Positions 1 through 6,096 of a stretch of 7,337 nucleotides of DNA are shown here, piece by piece. The stretch's first letter is position 1, and each line of letters starts with the position of its first letter. The notes beneath the pieces were generated by a model. It was given only the letters and a program-made list of their open reading frames with translations. It made no database searches and was not told where the DNA came from. The stretch covers positions 1 to 7,337 of the forward strand of contig CAMSEJ010000124.1 of NCBI GenBank assembly GCA_947057405.1. The letters are read 5' to 3'. Made by a program: the position numbers and the translations under genes. The stretch is from an uncultured Roseburia sp. (GTDB lineage: Bacteria > Bacillota > Clostridia > Lachnospirales > Lachnospiraceae).

Positions 1-53
1 CGAGATATACACATGGTACCACACTCTTTCCCTACACGACGCTCTTCCTATCT
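1..53 (+). other. Illumina P5 / i5 index / read-1 adapter (artificial)
   Basis: Bases 1-12 match the end of the Illumina P5 oligonucleotide with one substitution (C to A at base 7). Bases 13-20 (ATGGTACC) sit where the 8-base i5 index belongs. Bases 21-53 match the TruSeq read-1 adapter with one substitution (G to T at base 49). This is library DNA, not genome. Biological sequence starts at base 54. Confidence 0.97.
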
Positions 54-857
54 CAAAAAGCGGGGCGGGAAGCGGCGCGTGCGATTATGACGACGGATAC
101 GCATGAAAAGGAAGCGGCGGTTTCGTTTGAAGCGGGCGGCGTTACGGTAACGGTGGGCGGCATGTGCAAGGGATCGGGCATGATCCATCCGAATATGTGC
201 ACGATGTTAAGCTTTCTTACGACAGATGCGGCTATTTCTAAGGAACTTTTGCAGGAGGCGCTGCGGGCGGATATTGTGGATACCTATAATATGGTTTCGG
301 TGGACGGGGATACCTCTACGAACGATACGGTGCTGCTGCTTGCGAACGGTGCGGCGGGCAATCCGGTGATAACGGAAAAAAATGCGGATTATGAAGCGTT
401 TTGCAGGGCGTTAAATGAGGTGAATACCTCTCTGGCAAAGCAGATAGCAGGAGACGGGGAGGGTGCGACGGCGCTGTTTGAAGTCCGGGTGGTTGGCGCG
501 AAAAGTAAGGAGGACGCGAGAACGCTCAGCAAGGCGGTGATTACTTCGAATCTGACCAAAGCGGCGATTTACGGGCATGATGCGAACTGGGGGCGGATTC
601 TGTGCGCAATGGGGTATTCCGGCGTGCAGTTTGATCCGGAACGGGTGGATTTGTTTTTTGAGAGCGCGGCGGGGAAGCTGCAGATTATCAAAAACGGCGT
701 GGCGCTGGATTACAGTGAGGAGACGGCGACAAAGATTTTGTCGGAGAAGGCGGTTGCGGCGGTTGCGGATGTGAAGATGGGGGATTGCTGCGCGACGGCG
801 TGGGGATGTGACCTGACATATGATTATGTGAAAATTAATGCGGATTACCGGTCGTAG
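54..857 (+). CDS. argJ: ArgJ, bifunctional ornithine acetyltransferase / N-acetylglutamate synthase (5'-truncated)
   Basis: ArgJ moves the acetyl group from N-acetylornithine to glutamate, and in bifunctional forms also uses acetyl-CoA. It is a cytoplasmic enzyme that closes the cyclic arginine pathway. The reading frame is open from the adapter junction at base 54, giving 267 residues of a family about 400 long, so roughly 135-140 N-terminal residues are missing. The ATG at 87 is an internal Met inside the conserved IMTTDT stretch and has no ribosome site, so it is not the gene start. The self-cleavage motif KGSGMIHPNMCTML is present. The nucleophile Thr is encoded at 201-203, so the fragment holds the end of the alpha chain and the whole 218-residue beta chain. 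The C-terminal AWGCDLTYDYVKINADYRS is the family signature. The residue before the Thr is Cys where Ala is usual. Next gene is argB, 106 bases on. Whether it uses acetyl-CoA cannot be judged from this fragment. Confidence 0.96.
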   Translation, partial: QKAGREAARAIMTTDTHEKEAAVSFEAGGVTVTVGGMCKGSGMIHPNMCTMLSFLTTDAAISKELLQEALRADIVDTYNMVSVDGDTSTNDTVLLLANGAAGNPVITEKNADYEAFCRALNEVNTSLAKQIAGDGEGATALFEVRVVGAKSKEDARTLSKAVITSNLTKAAIYGHDANWGRILCAMGYSGVQFDPERVDLFFESAAGKLQIIKNGVALDYSEETATKILSEKAVAAVADVKMGDCCATAWGCDLTYDYVKINADYRS

Positions 858-950
858 CGCGCGGGGCCGGCCGGTCTTGTGACGCGGGGGATTTGCAGGG
901 AAGCCGCCGGTGTTTTTTGCGGCAGCGGCAGATGAGAACAGGAAATTCAT

Positions 951-957
951 AAAGGAG
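951..957 (+). promoter_or_regulatory. Ribosome binding site fixing the argB start
   Basis: AAAGGAG lies 6 bases before the ATG at 964. The same frame is open back to a GTG at 910, but the 18 extra residues there have no Shine-Dalgarno sequence and do not resemble ArgB. This places the start at 964. Confidence 0.85.
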
Positions 958-963
958 CGGAAT

Positions 964-1863
964 ATGGAACAGAATACGATACAGGAGATTATGGGGAAAG
1001 CGGAGGTTTTGATTGAAGCGCTTCCTTATATTCAGCGGTTTAACCGGAAAATTATTGTGGTAAAATACGGCGGCAGCGCCATGGTGGACGAGGAACTGAA
1101 ACGCCAGGTAATCCAGGATGTGACGCTGTTAAAGCTGGTCGGCTTTAAGCCGATTATTGTACACGGCGGCGGTAAGGAAATCAGCAAATGGGTCGAAAAA
1201 GCGGGTATGAAGCCGGAATTTGTCAACGGGCTGCGCAAAACGGACGCGGCGACGATGGAGATTGCGGAGATGGTGCTCGGGCGCGTCAATAAATCCCTGG
1301 TGCAGCTTGTGGAGCAGCTTGGCGTGCTTGCGGTCGGCATCAGCGGAAAGGACGGCGGCCTGTTTCGCGTGAATAAAAAATATTCGGACGGAAAAGATAT
1401 TGGATATGTCGGGGAAATTAAAGAGGTCAATCCGAAGATTCTGTATGATCTTCTGGAAAAGGATTTTCTGCCGATTGTCTGCCCGGTGGGGATTGACGAC
1501 GCATATGATACGTATAATATCAACGCGGACGACGCTGCCTGTGCGGTTGCAAAGGCGGTGCAGGCGGAAAAACTGGCGTTTCTGACCGATATTGAGGGCG
1601 TGTACAAGGATCCGTCGGATCGGTCCACGCTGATTTCAGAGCTGCCGATTGCTGAAGCAAGGGAGCTGATTGCCGACGGGAATATCGGGGGCGGGATGCT
1701 GCCGAAGTTAAATAACTGTATTGACGCGATTGAAAACGGCGTTTCGAGGGTGCATATTCTGGACGGGCGTATCGCGCACTGCCTGCTGCTTGAAATTTTT
1801 ACGAACAGGGGAATCGGGACGGCGATGATTGGGGAAAAGGAGACGAGATATTATCATGGATAG
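964..1863 (+). CDS. argB: ArgB, N-acetylglutamate kinase
   Basis: ArgB phosphorylates N-acetylglutamate with ATP, the second step of arginine synthesis and normally the controlled step when ArgJ recycles acetyl groups. It is a cytoplasmic enzyme of the amino-acid kinase family. The protein has 299 residues, usual for the family. Visible motifs are KYGGSAM (34-40, Lys34 and the glycine loop), HGGG (67-70), NGLRKTD (88-94, substrate-binding Arg91), NINADDAA (185-192) and GNIGGGMLPKL (239-249, Lys248). About 30 residues, including LIEALPYIQRF, precede the first strand. Arginine-sensitive kinases such as that of Thermotoga have this N-terminal helix, and the arginine-insensitive E. coli enzyme lacks it, so feedback inhibition by arginine is inferred. 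The last 8 bases overlap argD, suggesting translational coupling. It is intact, with no oddities seen. Confidence 0.97.
   Translation: MEQNTIQEIMGKAEVLIEALPYIQRFNRKIIVVKYGGSAMVDEELKRQVIQDVTLLKLVGFKPIIVHGGGKEISKWVEKAGMKPEFVNGLRKTDAATMEIAEMVLGRVNKSLVQLVEQLGVLAVGISGKDGGLFRVNKKYSDGKDIGYVGEIKEVNPKILYDLLEKDFLPIVCPVGIDDAYDTYNINADDAACAVAKAVQAEKLAFLTDIEGVYKDPSDRSTLISELPIAEARELIADGNIGGGMLPKLNNCIDAIENGVSRVHILDGRIAHCLLLEIFTNRGIGTAMIGEKETRYYHG
1837..1843 (+). promoter_or_regulatory. Ribosome binding site for argD, inside argB
   Basis: AAGGAGA lies 12 bases before the ATG at 1856, a slightly long spacing. It favours 1856 over the ATG at 1829, which has no such site and would add nine residues (MGKRRRDII) not typical of ArgD. 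Confidence 0.65.
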
Positions 1864-3043
1864 TTTGAGCTACATACAGAATGCGGATCGGGATCTGCTG
1901 CATACTTATAACCGCTATGGCGTTGTGTTAGAAAAGGGCAGGGATGTGTATTTATTTGACGCAAACGGCAAAAAGTACCTGGATTTTGCGTCGGGGATTG
2001 CGGTCTGCGCGCTCGGGTACGGGAATGAAGAGTATAAGGCGGCGTTAAAGGAGCAGGTGGATCAGCTTTTGCATACGTCCAATCTTTATTATAACGCGCC
2101 GGTGATTGAGGCGGCGGAGCGGTTAAAGAAAGCCAGCGGGATGGATCGCGTGTTTTTTACCAACAGCGGCGCGGAAGCGATTGAGGGCGCGTTAAAGGCG
2201 GCGAAAAAGTATGCGTATACCCGGGACGGCCATGCGGGGCATGAAATCATTGCCATGCAGGGCTCGTTTCACGGGCGGACGCTCGGGGCGCTTTCGGTTA
2301 CGGGGAATCCGCATTACAGGGAAGCGTTTGAACCGCTTCTGCCCGGGGTGCGTTTTGCCCGGTTTAACGATTTGGAGAGCGTAAAGGAGCAGGTCAGCGA
2401 AAAAACCTGCGCAATCCTTATGGAAACGGTTCAGGGGGAGGGCGGGATTTATCCGGCCCAAAAAGAATTTATCGAAGGGATCGCGCAGCTTTGCAGGGAA
2501 CGGGATATCCTTTTGATTTTGGACGAAATCCAGTGCGGGATGGGCAGAACCGGCAGGATGTTTGCCTGGCAGCATTATGATGTAAAGCCGGATATTATGG
2601 CGTCTGCCAAGGCGCTTGGGTGCGGCGTTCCGGTCGGCGCGTTTTTGATGACGGAGCGCGTGGCGGCCCGGTCTTTGGTTCCGGGGGATCACGGTACGAC
2701 CTACGGCGGAAATCCCTTTGTCGGCGCGGCGGTCCGTACCGTGCTTGAGATTATGGAGCGCGATAAGATTCCGGCGCATGTACAAAGCATCGGGGCGTAT
2801 CTGTGGGAGCAGTTAGAGGGGCTGATGAGGCGGCATGACTGCATTACGGCGCACCGCGGGATGGGGCTGATGCAGGGGCTTTCGCTTTCCGTTCCGGTTG
2901 GGGAGGTGTCGAAGCAGGCGCTTGAAAAAGGGCTGATCCTGATTACCGCAGGGACGGACGTGCTGCGGTTTGTGCCGCCGCTTGTGATTGAAGAAGAGCA
3001 TGTGGACAGAATGGTGAAGGTTTTGGACGGGATTTTGCCGTAA
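1856..3043 (+). CDS. argD: ArgD, acetylornithine aminotransferase
   Basis: ArgD is a PLP-dependent class III aminotransferase that converts N-acetylglutamate semialdehyde and glutamate to N-acetylornithine and 2-oxoglutarate in the cytoplasm. The protein has 395 residues, the normal length. Motifs in order are NSGAEA (103-108, cofactor phosphate contact), FHGRT (138-142), LDEIQCGMGRTG (222-233, Asp223 binding the PLP ring nitrogen), SAKALGCGVPVGAF (250-263, Schiff-base Lys252), GDHGTTYGGNP (277-287) and RFVPPL (371-376). The ATG shares 8 bases with the end of argB, so the two are probably translated from one mRNA. ArgD enzymes of this class may also act on succinyl-diaminopimelate in lysine synthesis, which cannot be ruled out, but the arg context supports the acetylornithine role. 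A 59-base gap separates it from the sugar genes. Confidence 0.95.
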   Translation: MDSLSYIQNADRDLLHTYNRYGVVLEKGRDVYLFDANGKKYLDFASGIAVCALGYGNEEYKAALKEQVDQLLHTSNLYYNAPVIEAAERLKKASGMDRVFFTNSGAEAIEGALKAAKKYAYTRDGHAGHEIIAMQGSFHGRTLGALSVTGNPHYREAFEPLLPGVRFARFNDLESVKEQVSEKTCAILMETVQGEGGIYPAQKEFIEGIAQLCRERDILLILDEIQCGMGRTGRMFAWQHYDVKPDIMASAKALGCGVPVGAFLMTERVAARSLVPGDHGTTYGGNPFVGAAVRTVLEIMERDKIPAHVQSIGAYLWEQLEGLMRRHDCITAHRGMGLMQGLSLSVPVGEVSKQALEKGLILITAGTDVLRFVPPLVIEEEHVDRMVKVLDGILP

Positions 3044-3085
3044 AAAGCTGCCGTATCAGGATTTGGCAGTCTAAGAATAAGGTTT

Positions 3086-3092
3086 AAAGGAG
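3086..3092 (+). promoter_or_regulatory. Ribosome binding site for the UDP-glucuronate epimerase gene
   Basis: AAAGGAG lies 10 bases before the ATG at 3103, within the 59-base argD to epimerase gap. It supports 3103 as the start. The rest of the gap holds a 5-base-pair hairpin (3048-3052 with 3065-3069) without a T run, and no convincing promoter. Confidence 0.8.
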
Positions 3093-3102
3093 AAAAACGA
3101 TC

Positions 3103-4158
3103 ATGAAAGTTATCTTGATTACCGGAGCTGCGGGCTTTATCGGAGCAAATCTGGCAAAAACAATTTTAGGTAAGGAGCAGGATGTCCGGATAATCGGCAT
3201 TGACAGCATGACGGATTACTATGACGTAAGCTTAAAACAAAGCCGTTTGGAAGAATTACAGGAATTTGCCGATTTTATCTTTGTCCGCGGGAATATCGCA
3301 GATAAAACCGTTGTACAGGAGGTGTTTTCCGAATACCGTCCGCAGATTGTAGTAAACTTAGCGGCGCAGGCAGGCGTGCGGTATTCGATTGACAATCCGG
3401 ATGCCTACATTGAATCGAACCTGATTGGTTTTTATAATATCCTGGAAGCCTGCCGCCACAGCTATGATGCGGCACAGGCCGATCCCGGCGCCGCGTACCG
3501 GGGAGTCGAACACCTTGTGTACGCTTCCTCTTCTTCCGTATACGGCTCGAATGAAAAGGTACCTTATTCCACGGAGGATCGCGTGGACAATCCGGTTTCT
3601 TTGTATGCGGCAACGAAGAAATCAAATGAGCTGATGGCGCATGCGTACAGTAAGCTGTACGGCATACCGAGCACGGGGCTGCGTTTTTTTACCGTGTACG
3701 GCCCGGCAGGCAGGCCGGATATGGCATATTTTAAATTTACCGATAAACTGGTCCGGGGAGAAAAAATCCAGATTTACAATTACGGAGATATGAAACGGGA
3801 TTTTACTTATATTGACGACATTGTGGCCGGTGTCAGAAAGGTGATGGAACAGCCGCCGAAGGAAAACGAACAGGGAGTACGTTATAAAGTATATAATATC
3901 GGCAATCACAGGCCGGAACGCCTGCTGCATTTTGTGGAGCTGCTGGAGCAGTGCCTGCTGGAAGAGGGGATTATCACAAAGGCGGCGGAGAAGGAGTTTC
4001 TGCCCATGCAGCCGGGAGACGTATACCAGACCTATGCGGATACACAGGAGCTTTGGCGCGATTTCGGGTTTCGTCCGGATACGGCGCTAAAAGACGGGCT
4101 GCGCCGGTTTGCAGAATGGTATAAAAATTACTATGGGGGAGAGAGGGAGAAGAAATGA
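3103..4158 (+). CDS. UDP-glucuronate 4-epimerase (extended short-chain dehydrogenase)
   Basis: This is an NAD-dependent nucleotide-sugar epimerase, most like those that interconvert UDP-glucuronate and UDP-galacturonate for capsule and envelope polysaccharides. It has 351 residues, usual for the group. It shows a Rossmann loop TGAAGFIG (7-14), Asp34 after the second strand (NAD ribose), NLAAQAGVRYS (85-95), YASSSSVYG (140-148), the catalytic pair Tyr168 and Lys172 in YAATK, the group-typical FFTVYGPAGRPDMAYFKF (195-212) and DFTYIDDI (233-240). GPxGRPDMA and the AQAGVRYS stretch favour UDP-glucuronate 4-epimerases over plain GalE. The next gene, a UDP-glucose dehydrogenase, makes its substrate and overlaps by 4 bases (ATGA), which supports the assignment. 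An alternative is another uronic-acid or UDP-GlcNAc-type epimerase; the exact substrate is inferred. Confidence 0.88.
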   Translation: MKVILITGAAGFIGANLAKTILGKEQDVRIIGIDSMTDYYDVSLKQSRLEELQEFADFIFVRGNIADKTVVQEVFSEYRPQIVVNLAAQAGVRYSIDNPDAYIESNLIGFYNILEACRHSYDAAQADPGAAYRGVEHLVYASSSSVYGSNEKVPYSTEDRVDNPVSLYAATKKSNELMAHAYSKLYGIPSTGLRFFTVYGPAGRPDMAYFKFTDKLVRGEKIQIYNYGDMKRDFTYIDDIVAGVRKVMEQPPKENEQGVRYKVYNIGNHRPERLLHFVELLEQCLLEEGIITKAAEKEFLPMQPGDVYQTYADTQELWRDFGFRPDTALKDGLRRFAEWYKNYYGGEREKK

Positions 4159-5357
4159 AAATAGCGATTGCGGGGACAGGATATGTGGGTCTTTCCAATG
4201 CCGTACTGCTGGCACAGCACAACGAGGTGTGCGCCGTGGATCTGATCCCGGAAAAGGTGGAGCTTATCAACCGGAAGAAGTCGCCGATTATCGACAGGGA
4301 AATCGAGCAGTACCTGGCGGAACGGAATTTGGATCTTACCGCAACGACGGACGGCGCAGAGGCTTATCGGGATGCGGATTATGTGATTATTGCAACGCCC
4401 ACGAATTATGACCCGGTAAAGAACTATTTTAATACATCTTCAGTAGAGGCGGTAATTGAGCTTGTACTGCAGGTGAATCCGAAAGCAGTTATGATTATCA
4501 AATCCACGGTTCCGGTCGGGTATACGAAATCGGTCCGGAAGCGGTACGGTACGGACAATATTATTTTTTCTCCGGAATTTTTGCGGGAGGGGCATGCCCT
4601 CTACGATAACCTGTATCCTTCCCGGATTATTGTGGGCGCTCCGTCGGGGGATGCACGGCTGCTTAAGGCGGCGCATACCTTTGCGGAGCTGCTGCAGCAG
4701 GGAGCGGTTAAACAGGAAATTCCGGTGCGGTTTATGGATCTGACAGAGGCCGAATCGGTTAAGCTGTTTGCCAATACGTATCTGGCGCTGCGCGTGGCGT
4801 TTTTTAATGAGCTGGATACGTATGCAGAGGTCCGCGGGCTGGACACGAAGCAGATTATTGAGGGGATTGGGCTGGATCCGAGGATCGGGTCATATTACAA
4901 CAATCCTTCCTTTGGGTACGGCGGGTACTGCCTGCCGAAGGATACCAAGCAGCTTTTGGCGAACTATGAGGACGTGCCGAATAATATTATCGGCGCGATT
5001 GTAGATGCAAACCGCACAAGAAAGGATTTTATTGCAGAGCGGATTTTGCAGAAGGCGGGTTTTACAGAGGGGAAAAGATGCGTAGTCGGTATTTTCCGGC
5101 TGACCATGAAGGTCAATTCCGATAATTTCCGCCAGTCTTCCATCCAGGGCGTGATGAAGCGTTTAAAAGCAAAGGGCGTGGAGGTGGTTGTGTACGAACC
5201 GAGCTTAAAAGAGGAGCATTTTTTTCATTCCAGGCTGGTGCGTGATCTGGAGGAATTTAAGGGAATATCGGATGTCATTGTTGCAAACAGAAACAGCAGG
5301 GAGCTTGCGGACGTGGAAGAGAAGGTGTATACCAGGGATTTGTACGCAAGGGATTAG
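4155..5357 (+). CDS. ugd: UDP-glucose 6-dehydrogenase
   Basis: This enzyme oxidises UDP-glucose to UDP-glucuronate with two NAD+, in the cytoplasm, feeding surface polysaccharide synthesis. It has 400 residues, normal for the shorter bacterial Ugd type. It shows the NAD loop GTGYVG (7-12) with Asp29, STVPVG (117-122, Thr118), SPEFLREG (139-146, Glu141), KLFANTYLALRVAFFNEL (203-220, Lys203 and Asn207), the catalytic Cys259 in GYGGYCLPKDTKQL (254-267) with Asp263, and NSDNFRQSS (321-329, Arg326). All expected active-site residues are present. The ATG overlaps the stop of the epimerase gene (ATGA, 4155-4158), with AGGGAG at 4144-4149 as ribosome site. The UDP-GlcNAc and UDP-ManNAc dehydrogenase relatives were considered, but the 400-residue length, ATPTNYDP (80-87) and GGYCLPKD fit UDP-glucose dehydrogenase better. 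Confidence 0.93.
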   Translation: MKIAIAGTGYVGLSNAVLLAQHNEVCAVDLIPEKVELINRKKSPIIDREIEQYLAERNLDLTATTDGAEAYRDADYVIIATPTNYDPVKNYFNTSSVEAVIELVLQVNPKAVMIIKSTVPVGYTKSVRKRYGTDNIIFSPEFLREGHALYDNLYPSRIIVGAPSGDARLLKAAHTFAELLQQGAVKQEIPVRFMDLTEAESVKLFANTYLALRVAFFNELDTYAEVRGLDTKQIIEGIGLDPRIGSYYNNPSFGYGGYCLPKDTKQLLANYEDVPNNIIGAIVDANRTRKDFIAERILQKAGFTEGKRCVVGIFRLTMKVNSDNFRQSSIQGVMKRLKAKGVEVVVYEPSLKEEHFFHSRLVRDLEEFKGISDVIVANRNSRELADVEEKVYTRDLYARD

Positions 5358-5372
5358 GTTGGATTAGAAATC

Positions 5373-5954
5373 ATGTTTGAGATTGTGAAACAGGATATTT
5401 TAAAATTTCTGTCTATGTATCTTGAAGAAGGGTGCCGACTTGCGGCAGCTGCCTTTTTTCTGATGTTTCTGATTGGCGGCTGCTGCGCGCGGAAGTGTGA
5501 AAAAAGGCAGTTCTTTTGTCTGCGGTCGTTTCTTGTGGCCGCAGACGTTGCTTTGCTGGCGTTTTATGTGTATACCGTAATCGGGATTACGCTGCTGTCG
5601 CGGATCGGACAGTCGGTGACGTATGTAAACCTCTGCCCGTTCAGCTCCTTTGACCCGTCGGTGGTGGATCCCAAATACATTTATGAGAACCTGCTTTTGT
5701 TCGTGCCGTTTGGGATACTTTTGTATCCGCTTGCAGAACCGTTCCGGGAAGCGTGGGCGGTATTACTGATCGGGGCCGGGTGCAGCCTGGCAATCGAGGT
5801 GGCACAGCTTGTCACAAAGCTGGGCTGTTTTATCGTGGACGATATTGTGACAAATACGGCCGGGATGCTCGCGGGATATTTCGTGTGCAGGTGTACGGCG
5901 TGGATCGCCGGGAGGATCGGCGCCGCGCGGAACCGGAATAAATTTTTATTGTAA
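5373..5954 (+). CDS. VanZ-like family membrane protein
   Basis: This is a small integral membrane protein of the VanZ-like family. VanZ itself confers low-level teicoplanin resistance, but most members have no known function and this one should not be read as a resistance gene. It has 193 residues. Hydrophobic segments lie at about 21-38, 52-76, 104-121, 127-146 and 152-177. The family pattern is clear in the C-terminal half: ENLLLFVPFGILLYPL (105-120), Glu142 and Gln145 (IEVAQ), then FIVDDIVTNTAGMLAGYF (153-170) with Asp156, Asp157, Asn161, Gly164 and Gly168. The N-terminus is cysteine-rich (CC at 37-38, C42, C49) with a basic stretch RKCEKR suggesting a cytoplasmic loop. It starts 15 bases after ugd with only a weak ribosome site, so coupling to ugd translation is possible. 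An envelope-related role is inferred from its neighbours. Confidence 0.85.
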   Translation: MFEIVKQDILKFLSMYLEEGCRLAAAAFFLMFLIGGCCARKCEKRQFFCLRSFLVAADVALLAFYVYTVIGITLLSRIGQSVTYVNLCPFSSFDPSVVDPKYIYENLLLFVPFGILLYPLAEPFREAWAVLLIGAGCSLAIEVAQLVTKLGCFIVDDIVTNTAGMLAGYFVCRCTAWIAGRIGAARNRNKFLL

Positions 5955-5977
5955 AAGGAGATCCCTTTTGCTATACT
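5949..5977 (+). promoter_or_regulatory. Possible sigma-70-type promoter for the glycosyltransferase gene
   Basis: TTGTAA (5949-5954) and TATACT (5972-5977) are 17 bases apart, matching 4 of 6 and 5 of 6 consensus bases. The -35 overlaps the stop codon of the VanZ-like gene. A transcript would start near 5984, leaving a leader of about 150 bases before the ATG at 6137. This is assignment by eye only. Confidence 0.4.
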
Positions 5978-6096
5978 GTATACATAATTTTGGAAAAAAT
6001 GCAAAAAATATGTATACCTTGGCATTCCGGCATACCCACTCTGGCATGTGTGCCACGCGGCATTTTACAAGGTATACCGAAGGGGCATCCCGATGA
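5968..6096 (+). CDS. Possible 42-residue leader ORF with TTG start
   Basis: A strong Shine-Dalgarno sequence, AAAGGAG (5954-5960), directly follows the VanZ-like stop codon and has no ATG at a usable distance. A TTG lies 7 bases after it and opens a 42-residue frame ending at TGA 6094-6096. The predicted peptide starts MLYCIHNFGK, is rich in His and Arg, and has no recognised domain, signal peptide or membrane segment. It would need transcription from upstream, because the possible promoter at 5949-5977 would start downstream of the site. It could be a leader peptide, a gene remnant or chance. The repeats in this region would dictate much of its composition, which argues for chance. Confidence 0.2.
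   Translation: MLYCIHNFGKNAKNMYTLAFRHTHSGMCATRHFTRYTEGASR
6012..6077 (+). repeat. Inverted repeat with nested hairpins in the leader
   Basis: GTATACCTTG (6012-6021) and CAAGGTATAC (6068-6077) are perfect reverse complements, 10 base pairs, separated by 46 bases. Inside lie TGGCA/TGCCA (6042-6046 with 6051-6055, loop TGTG) and an alternative TGCC/GGCA (6051-6054 with 6059-6062), which share bases and exclude each other. No T run follows, so it is not an ordinary terminator. Confidence 0.6.

Noticed and set aside
903..923. GCCGC/GCGGC hairpin between argJ and argB
   Set aside because: The T run is in the loop and not after the stem, so it does not have terminator layout, and the stem is only five pairs.
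411..950. Long antisense frame across argJ
   Set aside because: It mirrors argJ codons with G/C-rich third positions, has Arg/Pro-rich low-complexity composition, and no family resemblance.
1032..1628. Antisense frame of 198 codons across argB
   Set aside because: Ser/Thr-rich shadow of a clearly conserved argB; no ribosome site or recognisable domain.
2192..2785. Antisense frame of 197 codons across argD
   Set aside because: Arg/Pro/His-rich shadow of a conserved aminotransferase gene.
3063..3088. TTGGCA ... TTTAAA as a promoter before the epimerase gene
   Set aside because: Spacing is 14 bases, too short for a normal sigma-70-type promoter, and no other -10 fits.
5424..5460. Terminator-like hairpin (TGCCG/CGGCA) followed by a T6 run
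   Set aside because: It lies early inside the VanZ-like coding sequence, the T run encodes Phe-Phe of a membrane segment and is six bases from the stem, and the Ala-rich codons explain the GC palindrome.
5373..5954. VanZ-like protein as a glycopeptide resistance gene
   Set aside because: Only family-level similarity is visible and no vanA-type cluster genes (vanH, vanA, vanX, vanY) are nearby.
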